DNA of 64,000 bases, taken from Oxytricha trifallax. Its lineage: Eukaryota; Ciliophora; Spirotrichea; Sporadotrichida; Oxytrichidae. Below, piece by piece: positions 1-11,823 of the stretch. Numbering within the stretch: position 1 is the stretch's first letter; every line of letters begins with the position of its first letter. The notes under the pieces were generated by a model. That model saw only the letters and a program-made list of their open reading frames with translations. It made no database searches and was not told the DNA's origin. The stretch is taken from positions 50,692 to 114,691 of the forward strand of contig ARYC01001389.1 of NCBI GenBank assembly GCA_000711775.1, written 5' to 3'. A program made the position numbers and the translations under genes.

Positions 1-392
1 TATTATAAGCATATATCTTAGTAAATAACTAAAAAAAATAGTTTTAGTTAATAACTAATAAAGGATAAATTGTTGATTAGTAAATAAGCTGCATCTTCTA
101 AGTATTATAAGTAATTTGTATCAGTATTTATTAATTGAACAATTTAAAAGCTTTTAAAATGAAAATCCTCTAGTTATTATATAAATGTAATTAAGGAAAT
201 AATATTCACAAAATAATTCTCTTAAAATAACAAACAATTGTAGTTAAAAGTTAAGAAGGTGTTAATTTTTAAAGAAAAATAAATTAGAATAATTATCAAT
301 CTTTAAACAGACCTATTATTTGTTTAATTTATATATGATAATTCTGATTAATTTCTAATAAATAAATTTCTTTTTTATAAAATGTTATCTCG

Positions 393-877
393 CAATTGAA
401 TATTCAACTTATTGACTTCATTTATTTATTAAAAGAGTTTGAGATTTTATAATTAATAAATTAAATTAATACAAACTCAGCAAGAATATTAAGATGAACG
501 CCAAGGGAAACAAAGGAAAAGGAAAGGGAGGCAAAGGATACGGGAAGGTGGGAGCCAAGCGCCACTCGAAGAAAGCCATTCGCGAGACAATCCTGGGAAT
601 CACAAAGCCCGCCATCAGGAGACTGGCCAGAAGGGGCGGCGTGAAGCGTATCTCTGCGTTGATCTACGAGGAGTCCAGGACCGTGCTCAAGAACTTCCTG
701 GAAACTGTCGTCAAGGACTCAGTCACCTACTGCGAGCATGCCAAGAGAAAGACCGTCACTGCCCTCGATGTCGTCTTCGCCCTCAAGAGACAGGGAAGAA
801 CTCTCTACGGATTCGGTGGATGAACAACTCTCACATTATACTAATCTTAATTTCTTTAACTATTTGATAATTTAATA
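393..877. repeat. Left arm of inverted histone H4 duplication
   Basis: About 485 bp that recurs inverted at 3074-3561. Similarity begins abruptly at CAATTGAATATTCAAC, about 100 bp before the start codon, and stops about 55 bp after the stop codon. Flanking DNA is unrelated. The conserved block covers leader, coding region and trailer, which is what a macronucleus-destined segment would include; that the edges mark nanochromosome ends is inference. Confidence 0.8.
494..823 (+). CDS. H4: Histone H4, copy 1
   Basis: Core nucleosomal histone H4, 109 residues with no internal interruption. From about residue 35 it matches H4 closely ([38 protein letters not shown], ending RTLYGFGG). The N-terminal tail is unusual: it starts [13 protein letters not shown], about six residues longer than the usual 103-residue H4, and the conserved KRHRKVLRDN segment reads [11 protein letters not shown], so the region around the lysine-20 equivalent differs. 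Codon use is GC-rich against a flank that is almost all A/T, typical of a highly expressed ciliate gene. TGA is the stop. The protein is identical to that of copy 2 at 3128-3457. No IES or intron is seen. Confidence 0.96.
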   Translation: MNAKGNKGKGKGGKGYGKVGAKRHSKKAIRETILGITKPAIRRLARRGGVKRISALIYEESRTVLKNFLETVVKDSVTYCEHAKRKTVTALDVVFALKRQGRTLYGFGG

Positions 878-3073
878 TTCTGACTTTATAATATTGTTTA
901 GAATTTGAATTTATTTATATTTATATATATGTAATGATTCATGAAACCATAGTTAAAATCTTTCATATTTTTTAATATAATCTTTATATTCACAAATTAC
1001 TAAATATATTTTTTATTTATTTTTATTATTTTTATTCATTATTTTTAAATTTAAATTTCAAATTACATTTCAGATTTTAATATTCTTATCTAACATTTAT
1101 GTTTTAATCAATTTAATTAAAAATTTTTCAATTTCATATATTTTAACTTTCCAAATAGTTTTATCATTTTTTCTTAATTTTAATATTTAGTAAATAAACT
1201 TTAAAATATTAAAACTAGTTTAAAATTGGTTTATTTAAATTTATAAAGAGCAATAGTAGTAATATATTCGAATTGAAGAATTATTAATTATTATTAATAT
1301 TTAATAATTAATCTATTTTTTATTGGATTTATCTAATCATAGAGATGTGATTAAAATAGCGCAGCATATAAAGTATCTTAACTAATTTTTGAATTCCTAT
1401 TAAAATATATCTATAAGCCTAGACTTGAAAGTTAATTGTATCATATTTATTTCTTTATTTTTTTTATTTCACAAATTCAAATATTTTCATACAATAATAA
1501 ATAACTATGTGATTGAAACAAAGAGATATAAAAAAAATATAGATTAAATTTTTATTAAAAACATTAAGTATATAAATTAAAGGTCTCATTCTATTATTTT
1601 CACTAATTTGTAAAGAAATGTTTTTTCATTAAAATTTACTTTAGTATTATTAAAATATAGTATTTAATTAAAAAATAATGATGTTGTTTCTTTAATTGTT
1701 TGATTGTGAAACAGTTGATTTCAAACCAATAGTTATCTAAAATATCTATAAAATTACTAAATTATATAATAGTTCTAATCATTTTTTTTAAAACAATAAA
1801 TTAAATAAATTTGCAATTAAGCTCCTATACTTTTAATAAATGAAAATCTTATTTTAACAATTATAAAAACGTTTGGCCTTCAACACACCAAACAAAAATA
1901 TAAAATAGAAACCTATAATTTGTGAAATAATTGAATTCCTTGTTTCTCATAGATAAAACTAGCACATAACTTAATATAAATAAGGTAAATTACTTATAAA
2001 TATACTAAATTTTGAAATTAAAAATTCGTTTCAACTTTAAAACAAAATAATTGTTATAGTATAATTTAAATATTTTACTTGATGAAAAGTTCCTTGTTTT
2101 AATTTATCGATTTAAAATATTTTTCCTTAATAATTACTCTTATCTTTCGGGATAAAATATTTTCTGAGAATTTAGGAAGAATAATATTATCATTAAAAAT
2201 ACTTTCTGCAAAAATGTTTAATGAGGTGTAAACCAGATATTGCATTTATTCAAGAATCAAACTTTTATATAAAGTAGCTTAGAAATTTAATGCCATAACT
2301 TATGCTAAAGTATTTGAATTTACAATACTTTCTATTTTTTTAGAAAATTAATATGATCAAAAAGTAATACAAAATATTAGATATTTTAGGAATAATATTA
2401 TATGAAATTGAACAAAATTTGAAAATAATTGTTTATAGAATTTTTAATTTTTTTAAAGTATTTAACAAAAATTAGACTAAATTAATTTAAAATTTTATTA
2501 TTTTATTGAAATGTAATATTGAATTACGTGTAGATAGGTTTTCTCTGAAAGCTAAAAATTCACAATCAATTAGTACATTTGATACATTAAAAGTATCGTT
2601 TTACATTTATAAATTTGATTTTTATGGTTGAGTTATAGAGAAAGTATAATAATTTATAGCAGCAAAATTAGCATAGAGAAATAATTCAATGTTTCAATCA
2701 AATTAATAAAAAATGCGATTGAAAGAATGAAATATATATCATAAAAATCAAAGTATTATAAATAAAAAGTTATTCAATAAAAAGTTGATTTAATGATAAT
2801 TCTTTAAAAATACTAATATTTGATAAATTAGTGTTAATGAAATTAATGTGAAATATAAAAAATTGTTAAATAAAGGAGTTTTATGGTATTTGATATTTTA
2901 AAATATTTTAAGATTGAATTTAATCTAAAAGTTAATTATATGTATGTTATACAATTTTTTTCATTTACAAATAAAAATTATTTTAAAATTATAAATTGAA
3001 TCTAAGATTTTTCATTGTTTAAAATAGATTTAACAAAAAAGCTTTAAGAAAATTCAGTTATAAAAACATTGAG
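878..3073. other. AT-rich spacer between the two H4 genes
   Basis: About 2.2 kb with very high A+T, many homopolymer runs and no reading frame with protein-like composition under the ciliate code. No repeat or RNA gene was recognised. Probably micronucleus-limited spacer. Confidence 0.6.
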
Positions 3074-3561
3074 TATTAAATTATCAAATAGTTAAAGAAA
3101 TTAAGATTAGTATAATGTGAGAGTTGTTCATCCACCGAATCCGTAGAGAGTTCTTCCCTGTCTCTTGAGGGCGAAGACGACATCGAGGGCAGTGACGGTC
3201 TTTCTCTTGGCATGCTCGCAGTAGGTGACTGAGTCCTTGACGACAGTTTCCAGGAAGTTCTTGAGCACGGTCCTGGACTCCTCGTAGATCAACGCAGAGA
3301 TGCGCTTCACGCCGCCCCTTCTGGCCAGTCTCCTGATGGCGGGCTTCGTGATTCCCAGGATTGTCTCGCGAATCGCTTTCTTCGAGTGGCGCTTGGCTCC
3401 CACCTTCCCATATCCTTTGCCTCCCTTTCCTTTTCCTTTGTTTCCCTTGGCGTTCATCGTACTGTTCTGTTTTTGAGTTTGTAAAAGTTTTATTTTATTA
3501 ATTATAAAATCTCAAACTCTTTTAATAAATAAATGAAGTCAATATGTTGAATATTCAATTG
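3074..3561. repeat. Right arm of inverted histone H4 duplication
   Basis: Inverted copy of 393-877. Leader, coding and trailer match with a few differences in the leader; the first 128 codons-worth of coding compared show only synonymous changes (for example TAC/TAT, GCC/GCG, ACA/ACG, CGT/CGC). Confidence 0.8.
3128..3457 (-). CDS. H4: Histone H4, copy 2
   Basis: Same 109-residue H4 variant as 494-823, on the opposite strand, with zero amino-acid differences and at least four synonymous ones. Coding identity with silent divergence shows that both copies have stayed under purifying selection or gene conversion. It shares the extended lysine/glycine-rich tail. The next gene upstream on the same strand (coiled-coil, 3590-6495) ends just before its leader. 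Confidence 0.96.
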   Translation of the reverse strand: MNAKGNKGKGKGGKGYGKVGAKRHSKKAIRETILGITKPAIRRLARRGGVKRISALIYEESRTVLKNFLETVVKDSVTYCEHAKRKTVTALDVVFALKRQGRTLYGFGG

Positions 3562-3589
3562 TTTGATTTTTAAATTTAGGAAATTTTCA

Positions 3590-6495
3590 AGTGTAAAGTA
3601 TTAAAGTTTCTCATATTGCTCTGTGCTTTCCAATATTCTTCTGATTTTATCATCTCTACTACTTGTTAATCCTCCTCGTGCCCCAGTTCCTCCAATCGAT
3701 GATTCATAATTCACTTCATCATCTATAATAATCTCTTAAAATATTCCTAATATATTTACGACTTGGCTCTGTTTGATGATATTCCCCATATTTCTAAGCA
3801 GCTTTGATTGCCCCTCCTCCTGACCCAAAAACTCCTTGCATTGATGAAGAATTATTCTTGTAAATTGGATCTTTCAACCTACTCACGAAGCTGTCTACTT
3901 GCCTGTCATATTAGTCTTGAAATGTTGGCCCGTTTGAGCTCCCTTTCATTTTCCTGTTTGCAGACCTTTCTATTGAATTTTTAATTTAGCTCCCGTAGTT
4001 TTACTTCATGTTCTGTGATTAAGATATTTCAGGCAGTTAATTATGTTTAAACAATATTTTAGCAAGTAGTTTATGGATCTTATATGAATATAAGATGGAA
4101 ATCTTTAAAATGTAATGATTTGATAGGTAACTTAATAATAACGTTAATTAAGCATAATTAGTAATAAAACAAATGGTAAAATATAAGGTTTTTTCTTTGA
4201 ATTAAAGGCCTTTTTACTTCTAGCAATCATAAATAATGATGTAATGATTCCTATAAGAGACATTTATCAATTTATGGATATTTTAAGATTCACAAAAAAG
4301 GATTTTGAATTAGTTTGCAATAGTTAAGAAGTTGTTTATTGTTTGCTAATAAAAACAAGTCCAAAAAAATAGGTAGGCAAATTTCCAATTGTAGTTTATA
4401 AACATTTGTCTTAATGAATGCTTCACAGCTCAGATTGACATAGCAACGATAATATTATCAAACATTTTATCATTTTATTTATAATGTCTTTGTTCAATTT
4501 CAACCTATCACAGATAAGTTGTTAGATTAGGTCTATAATTTTAATTCTTGATATGATAAGGTTTATTTCAGAATTATACTTCAACTATTAAAGGCAATAA
4601 ATTAGATTTTAGATCCTTAATCGTGCTTCTATCATGTGAATGAATATCTTCATGACTGAGTGAATTTGGGTTATATTTCTAATAAAATTAGTTCTATGTG
4701 CTCTCCAAATTTTCATCAACCTCGGCTATCTTTTTATTGTAGGGTTTATGACTTACTCCTCTCCTAGCTGCACTTATTCTACTCTCTGGAGACCTTGATG
4801 CATCTTAAACTGGAACTATTTAAGATTTAAGTTTGTTCGATAGATCAATTATTATTTGTTCTTATTGAGCGATTTTTCGTTTTAGATCTTTTAGCTTAGT
4901 ATGTTCAATCTGTCTCAATTTCAAAGTTGCCTATTTTTATAGCTTCTATGCATCTTCCGCTGTTTAGCTCAATAAAATTATCATAAACCTATAATATTGA
5001 AAAAAGCTGACTCTTTAGAGGACAGCATCCTTCTTTTGTAATTCTTGCTCCTTATACTCTAAGTTTTCCTTTAGATAATTAATCTTAGACTTCTTCCTCT
5101 ATATCTATATTTTCAATTCGTCACAAAGCTTGCTCATCTCCTCCTTAAATTCAAGCAGCTCTTCAACGTCTTCAGCCATGACATCTCCTTATTTATTACT
5201 CGACTGCAGCTAACTTTCCAGTGTAACTTTTTCTGTGAGGACTTTATTGAATTAAAGTTGTAGCTCTTTTACATTTTAACTTGCCTTGCTCAATTAAACT
5301 TCTAGATCTCTGATCTTAGACTCGGATTAACTCAAATTTTACTGTCTAAATTTCTCTTTCTTTTCGATTTGCTCGACATGCCCACCTATATCTATAAGAT
5401 CTTTCTCGTATTTCTAAGTTTATTCTTTCTGCTTTTTATACTTCCTCTTTAACAGTTAGTATTTCTACTCTAAGTCTAAGTCCTTTTTGCTTATTGAATT
5501 GTTCAGCTTTGAATCAGTTAGAAATGTCTCATTTTTAACTATAATTTCACATTGAATTTCCTGGTCTAATTGTATAATGTTTTAGCTTAACTCAATCTGT
5601 TATTAAAGCTATTAATTTATTGTAAAAGATTCTTAAAGCTACTATTTTATTGTTTCTACTTCGTTTCTAAGTGATTCTATATCCTTCTTTTTATCTTTAA
5701 TTTTAGATTTGTACTTCTTTTACACATCTTCAAGCTTTTCTTTTTTTTTCTTGACTTTCTTCTCTAACTTAAAACATTTTAAATATTCGTAAATTATTAT
5801 CGTAAATTATTTTCATAATATATTCTGAATAAAATTACAAAAATTGACGATAAACTTTTGAATCTTATCTTTACTATCTTATTCGTTATTCTTTTGCTCT
5901 TCATTCTCTAATTTTGACTTAATAAGTTTGATTTTATTGATAACTTCCTCTTTTTCTCTCAATTACTGCTCATATCCCTAATTTATCTCTAAAATTTTAC
6001 TTTCCATTTCCTGTTTTATCAAGTAAACTTGCTCATCTGTTTTTGTAAAATACTCCTACTTTTAGTTTTCTATCTATATAAATATAACTGTGAATCTTGA
6101 AAAAAACATGAATTTAAATTTATATAAGGAAATTACCTCTACTTGTTATTTTGCACAATTTTAAATAAATTCCTACTCTTTTTTGTATAACTCCTCTTCT
6201 TGAATTTGTTTATCTGTCATCAATTTTTACTATTATTCTCGCATTCTCTCTTCAAATAACTTTTCTCGTTCAAGTATTGATAAAATCAGTTTATTATCAT
6301 ACAAATGTGTATAATATAAGTAAATTTATGTATTATACATTGATAAAAACCTAATAAAAGAATTTGAATTTATTTCAAATTATTGAATAATGCGCCTTCT
6401 CATTCCTAAATTTACTTGAATCTTTGAATATAGTCATTATTCTAATTATCATGCTAGAGAGTGGTCTAGGGAGATGTAAAACTGCTGCTTGACAT
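3590..6495 (-). CDS. Coiled-coil protein, unrecognised
   Basis: Long minus-strand gene read with TAA/TAG as Gln. The start chosen is the ATG at 6493-6495 (MSSSSFTSPQTTLQ), followed after an intron by RFKFLSILEREKLFEERMRE and a long Glu/Lys/Gln-rich heptad region, then a Ser/Arg/Gly-rich tail (SRSPESRISAARRG, later ESSIGGTGARGG). Composition suggests a cytoskeletal or centrosomal coiled-coil; no catalytic motif is visible. Interruptions resolved: introns about 6351-6415 and 6074-6136 (GT...AG), an IES at 6276-6338, a possible 10-bp IES at 3721-3730. A gap of about 560 bp near 4030-4590 separates two coding stretches and is probably a larger IES. The 3' end is uncertain: the frame stays open into the H4 leader. 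Confidence 0.65.
3721..3730. other. Possible 10-bp IES, pointer ATCT
   Basis: ATCT occurs at 3721-3724 and 3731-3734. On the coding (minus) strand the frame hits TGA here; removing 10 bp joins ...NILRD to DEVNYESSIGG. It would be an extremely short IES; a sequencing difference is the alternative. Confidence 0.4.
4030..4590. other. Probable long IES in coiled-coil gene (borders approximate)
   Basis: Coding sequence on the minus strand runs to TGA near 4575 and resumes in another frame near 4016. The DNA between is AT-rich without a protein-like frame. Pointers were not resolved. Confidence 0.4.
6074..6136 (-). other. Spliceosomal intron in coiled-coil gene
   Basis: 63 bp, GTAATTTCC...TATATAG on the minus strand. 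Joining exons continues ...NCAKQQVE to IENQKQEYF in frame. Confidence 0.6.
6276..6338. other. IES, pointer ATTGATAAAA
   Basis: ATTGATAAAA occurs at 6276-6285 and 6339-6348, 63 bp apart. Excision together with the intron at 6351-6415 gives a continuous N-terminus for the coiled-coil gene. Confidence 0.65.
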
Positions 6496-6499
6496 TTAT

Positions 6500-7310
6500 A
6501 TTTTATTTTTCTATTTTTTAATTAAAGTTTCTCAATTTTAATTTTAATAGACTTTTATATATGTTGGTTATAGATAGAGAAAAAATAAGTACAGGGTATT
6601 GGTTTTAAATTTTATTACAAAATCATGCTTTGCCTTCACAATATTATAATTTATGTTGTAAAATCAAATAAATATATTGACTAGAGCTGAATTAAGGGAA
6701 TATAAAAAGTGTTTAATTTATTAGACTAGCTAGATATTTAAGAATGAGCTATATTTATTAGATTTTGATGGTGCAATTATTATTAAAAAATAGAATGAAA
6801 AAGAATTCTTACTTAATTGCTTCATATCTCTAATTATTCTTAAGATTCAGTCAGGATGTTTTTACTCGAATTATTACGAAATGCATTTTTAATAGGTAAA
6901 TTAACATAAAATCTATACTCATAAACAATTTAAAATACTCTTATCATACCCTTTAAATTTTTAAAGCAAGAGAATCACGTCAGATTCTAATATTGCCCTT
7001 ATTAACCAATGAGTTTTGGAGTTGTAAAAATGATAATTGATTGAAACTTTTATATATTATATATGAATTTTTGGCTAAAATTAATAATTAAATTAAATTA
7101 AAGTCAAGAAAAATATCATATAATAATTCTTAAGTATTAAACTAAATTGTATTTATATCACTGAAGCAGGAGGTATCCGAATAATTCGAAGACTTATAAG
7201 AAAATTTATAAATCTTCAAATAAATGCATTCATTTATTTAGAATTTACGATGAAAATAAAATGATGGTATTTATCATAATTAATTTTACGAACTCAATTT
7301 TTATTTTCTG
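6500..7310. other. AT-rich intergenic region between divergent genes
   Basis: No coding frame, repeat or RNA gene recognised; lies between the starts of two divergently oriented genes. Confidence 0.5.
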
Positions 7311-7314
7311 ATTT

Positions 7315-10300
7315 ATGAAAGATACTAGTTTAATTAAAAAACCTACAGCAACTTCCCCAAAGCCTAAAAAATAAAAACTCTCAAATATTCCTTAAGAACT
7401 TGATGAAAACAGTGAATTTGTGCAAAGTGTAATAAAACTATCAAAAAGCAAACTAAAATCCAAAGAAAATATAAAGAATTTAACTGTAGACCGAAAGAAA
7501 TCTTAATCTAAATCCCCAATCAGATCTCCTAAAAAAGCTTAGAATATTAGTACGATGAAATAATCGATTGTAAAAATTGAGTAAGAAACATAAAAAGTTA
7601 ATGCAAATAAACAGTCTAAAACTAGAACGAAGAAAATAACTCCTTAATAAAAATAAGCTGATTAATTGGTAAAAAGCAGTGAAGGAATAAAAGTGGAAAA
7701 TCAGAATAATTAATAAGTAAAAAGTTCTAATTAATAGAGAGTTTAAAGAAGCTGATCAAAATCCATAATAAAACAGCAATAAAGTTCATAAAAAACTTCT
7801 AAAAATGCTAAATAATAGATAAATAATGATGATATCAAAGAGCAGTTGAGTTAAAAAGAAGATAGTAAAATACAAAATGGATCATTAAGCCCTGCATAAA
7901 AAAGATTTAGGGATGCTTATTTATTAGTTAAAAAATAGGCTAAGTAGAAAAGTGGTGCGAAAAAGATATCAGCTTAAAACAATGCACTATCTCAAAATGA
8001 ATAAAATAAGTTTACTCTAAATTTACAATTAAAATAAATTAGTACCCTTTAAAAAACAAATAAAGATTAACCTTAGGATGACACTGAATTAAATTTAAAA
8101 CTTAAATAAAAGACAAAAAATTCCATAAAGCAAACTTCTATCAAAATAGAAACTTAAAATTTAAATGATTAAATAAAGGGCGATCATTAGGTTGATGATT
8201 TAAATATATAATCTAAAAGTAAAAAAAAGAGACTTCCAAAATTAGTAGATAGCAAAAATGAAGCCAAACCAAAAAATCCTAAGCGATAAAAAAAGCAAAT
8301 AGCTTAATAGTAAGTCGCTGAGCCCTTAATTAACCTCAGTAGTCTACTTCTAATATCAAACTAAAATGTGAAGAATGAAGATATTAAGCCAAAAAATAAG
8401 ATTAATCTAACATCAAGGAATAATTCTAAGCAAGTTACTCCTCGTAAATCAGCTTTTAAAGTGAATAGGTAAAATTTGAATGGGGAACCAATTACTGATT
8501 TAAAGATTGGAGAAGAAGTGAAATTTGATAATAAATTGCCTATAGAAAAAGAGCAAGAAATAATTCCAGTGAAAACCAAATACTTTGAGATCGAGCATGA
8601 TCCAGAAAACAAGCCAAAGTGTTATGTCGAGGAACTAATGGAAGATGCTCTGGCAGCAGCACTAATGTACCAATAAGACGAACAAGACTAAAGAGTGCAT
8701 AATAGAATACATTTGTAGAAAGAAGTCAGAGATCTAACAAAGCGTAGATTACTGCAGTTTAGAGACTAAAAGTTCTTGAAGAGCAATTATGATAATGATG
8801 ACATGCGCTTCTTGTTGTACATGAATGGCTGTGAGAAAGCTTTCGAAGAAAAGAAAATAAAGAGACAATATGCTATAAGAAAATACTAAGAGAGATAGAG
8901 AGCAAATAGTGATAGTCGGTATGACATTTTTCATGGTTTATATGTTAACTAAGTCAGATAGAAGCAAAAAAATAAACTCAACTAAATCGCAAATAGAATA
9001 ATTAAAGATAAACCAGAAATAGACTTACATTAGGAAATAAATGAATAAATTAAATAACTTAAAGAAGAAAAAAACCTATTATCGAGGAAAAGGCACCTAC
9101 TTGAAGCTCAGTAAACTTCTTAAATGTTATTATATCAGCAAGAGCTTTAGGAAGAGGGCGATGAGTTGAGTGAAGTAAGCGAATCAGAAATTAGAGAACT
9201 TGTAAGATATGATAAATTTATCAATCGAACTCAACAGCAGCATTTTCAAATTTATTAATAACAGCAAACTGATGAACTATAGACTTTGTTCTAGCAATTA
9301 CGAAAGCGTAGGGGAAGACCAAGTAAATATGAAATGTCATTGAGAGAGTAAGGTCTTATCCCATAGCGAGGTAAAAATCAAGCATCTCTTATTGATAATA
9401 ATTAGACTTTTTCAGATGCTTAGATGACTTACGATATGGATTTTGATGAAAATTTATAGCAACAGACTGGAGGAATGGGTCTATTTTCGAGTTTAGTAAA
9501 TACCGAATAATTCGATTAAAAAAACTCATTCTAATAGCATCCAGTTTAAAGCAGCGGTTTTGGTTTATTTTCAGCTGCTACAGGGATGCAACAAAACCAA
9601 TTTCCTATTATAATTAAAAGAGGAAGGCGTGGTAGAGGTGGGTGAGCAAAAAATAAGTGTAGATAAGCTTCTTCAGAAGATGAAGCTTGTTCAGATTCTT
9701 CAAGAAGTAATAGAATAAGCTGCAGTCAAAGTTAAACAAGCAGCAGGCAGTTGACTGATATTACTCATAATGATTATGCAGTTGAGTTTAAAAAGAAAGG
9801 CGATTTAAGAAACTCTTAATCTTCCTCACATACTTCCTGTTAAATAATAATCAAAAACTAAAATAACTGTGAATTTGATTAAAAAGAGAACAACAAAAGA
9901 AGAGATAAATCTAAATAAAAGTAAACAAACCTTCCGACAAATAGGTACTTGAGAGGTTTGTAGAGCAGTGAAAGAGTTTTAAGAAAGAGGACTGAACGAA
10001 TAAACTACGATTTGGAGAGATTTGGTGATCAATAAGAAAATTCAGAAGAAAATGATAGTACTTCTCAAACCAGCTCACATTTGAAATCCAAAAGAAAACG
10101 TAAACCTACTTATTTCGATTTTGATACTAGAGAGATCGACTTGAACTCTCATGCTAGAAAAGTAAATAATTCTAAGAAACGAATAAATTACAAAGACTAC
10201 TCGGAGAGTGAGACTGAGGCAGATTCTAAAGCTTAAAAGAGCAAGCGAATATTGAATAAAAAGAGAGAAATCAGTCCATATAATGGTAGACCTCATGGTA

Positions 10301-10473
10301 GAAACACTAGAGCTCAGGCTAAATACCATAAAGATGCTTTTATTTTAGATGAAGAGAATGAAGCTGAAAATAATTTGATATAGAGTTAGATGGCAAGTTA
10401 GTAAGGAAGTCAATTAATTTATGATGAAGAAGAAGATTAAGTTTTGACGTTTGATGGAGTATAAGAATTGTGA
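7315..10473 (+). CDS. AT-hook-containing basic protein, function unknown
   Basis: Open from ATG 7315 to TGA 10471-10473 under the ciliate code, with two in-frame TGAs, each inside an excisable insert (7721-7780, 9632-9658). After excision roughly 1,020 residues. The first 350 residues are Lys/Ser/Gln-rich and low complexity. A better-ordered central part (about residues 390-600) includes EVRDLTKRRLLQFRDQ and a basic QYAIRKYQERQRA segment. An AT-hook-like RKRRGRPSKYE lies near residue 660 and a second basic GRG-type patch (KRGRRGR) just before the second insert. The C-terminus is acidic and ends DQVLTFDGVQEL. AT-hooks bind minor-groove AT-rich DNA, so a chromatin role is likely but inferred. 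Confidence 0.75.
7721..7780. other. 60-bp insert with in-frame TGA (IES pointer AAAGTTC, or intron 7717-7776)
   Basis: AAAGTTC occurs at 7721-7727 and 7781-7787, exactly 60 bp apart; excision removes the TGA at 7753-7755 and keeps frame. A 60-bp GT...AG intron at 7717-7776 would do the same, so both readings stand. Confidence 0.65.
9632..9658. other. 27-bp IES, pointer GTAGA
   Basis: GTAGA at 9632-9636 and 9659-9663. Excision of 27 bp removes the in-frame TGA at 9643-9645 and joins ...RRGR to QASSEDEA. It is too short for a typical intron. Confidence 0.7.
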
Positions 10474-10832
10474 TATAAAAATATGGAATTAATAATTGAT
10501 ATAGAGTATATTAATTTGATAACTAATGTTTTAACTTGGTTAACACTCTTTAATCATAGCATTTATAAAAAATTAGGCATTAAACCGCTTAATACAATAT
10601 GTCAACGCCTAAATTTCGCATCTTTATTTTAACTTGGGAGATTTGTATTTCTCTTATTTGAAGATAACTTTATAAAAATTTAATTAATAGAGAATTTTCT
10701 TACTTTTTAAGGAAGCTGACTCTTTTCAGGTGTAAATTATTGTAATTTATAATAACACAATTTACAAGATTATTGTAAGATATGATTTATAAAATAAACA
10801 ATAATTAATTTACAAGTTCGAAACAAATTACA
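10474..10832. other. AT-rich intergenic region
   Basis: No coding or RNA feature recognised between two tandem plus-strand genes. Confidence 0.5.
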
Positions 10833-11504
10833 ATGAGAAAGGCTATAACATTAATGGCACTATCAGCTCTATATGCAACTACTGCATTGGCTAATCATGG
10901 AGACTTGACCTACTACTGGATCTGCTATGAGGCAGATGAGTCAGGTTCAGGAGGCAAAAACACCTGGTTAAAGACTTGCGATGGCAATAACATCGCCAAG
11001 GTAACCAGACATTACGCTGAGAGAGTTAGAGTAGAGGGCACTGGTAAGCTTTAAGATGGAAGAGTTATCAACTTGAGTGGTTGTGACTGTGGCGACGGCT
11101 TCAGTTGCTTCGATGAAATTGATCAGAATAGATATCCCTTCGGAATCGGTGGATCAAGCAACCCAATCTATCCATATTCAAGTGTTGCAGCAAACGACTT
11201 CCCAATTGGAACTACTCTCATGATTTAATAATTCCAAGGTGTCGTGATGCCCAGAACAGGTGGCTAGAGACACAATGGCTGTGTAAGAGTTGACGACAGA
11301 GGCTGGGGTTTTGGATCTAATCACATTGATTTCTTTGTAGCTCAAGAGAAAAATTATCACAACATTGATGATCAACTTCAAATTACATCAGTAGACTATT
11401 ATCAAACTTCATGCAACCCACCTAACTTCAACTACAGTTCATAGAGAAGTGTCAAGGATATGCTCTATGGAGTCTCAGAAAACACATTCAGAACTAATAA
11501 CTGA
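10833..11504 (+). CDS. Secreted protein with 3D (double-psi beta-barrel) domain
   Basis: 223 residues, uninterrupted, ATG 10833 to TGA 11502-11504. Residues 1-20 (MRKAITLMALSALYATTALA) form a clear signal peptide with an ALA cleavage site. The mature part is Cys-containing, and near its middle carries GCVRVDDRGWGFGSNHIDFF. That matches the 3D-domain pattern (Asp in a DDxG context, then xxHIDxF) found in RlpA/MltA-like and YuiC-like proteins that act on peptidoglycan-type glycans. A role in digesting bacterial food walls is plausible inference. Four TAA/TAG codons read as Gln. No IES is visible, so it may be a single macronucleus-destined segment. Confidence 0.8.
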
Positions 11505-11823
11505 AGGAAGAACTAATTTAGTTATATTTACGATAGAATGGAAATTAAATTTAATTATTCTATAATAATATCTTTCGAGAACACATCTTAATTATTATAA
11601 TCCTCTTTTTGAATATTCAAAGTGCCTTTCTCCTAGAATATAATTCGATAATTTAAATAAAGTAGTGTTAATGTTTAAGAGTTAAGAATGAAAAGCTTAT
11701 TTTTGTAAAAATGCTAATATATATTTCTTCTGTCTTCTTGTATTAATTTTCAATGTGACACTAACTCTTTCCAATCCTTAACTCAATCTATATTTTATTG
11801 ATACTGTATCTTATATGGCTTTT

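Noticed and set aside
7717..7776. Insert as intron only
   Set aside because: GT...AG ends fit an intron, but a 7-bp AAAGTTC repeat at the same 60-bp distance fits an IES equally; reported as undecided rather than as an intron.
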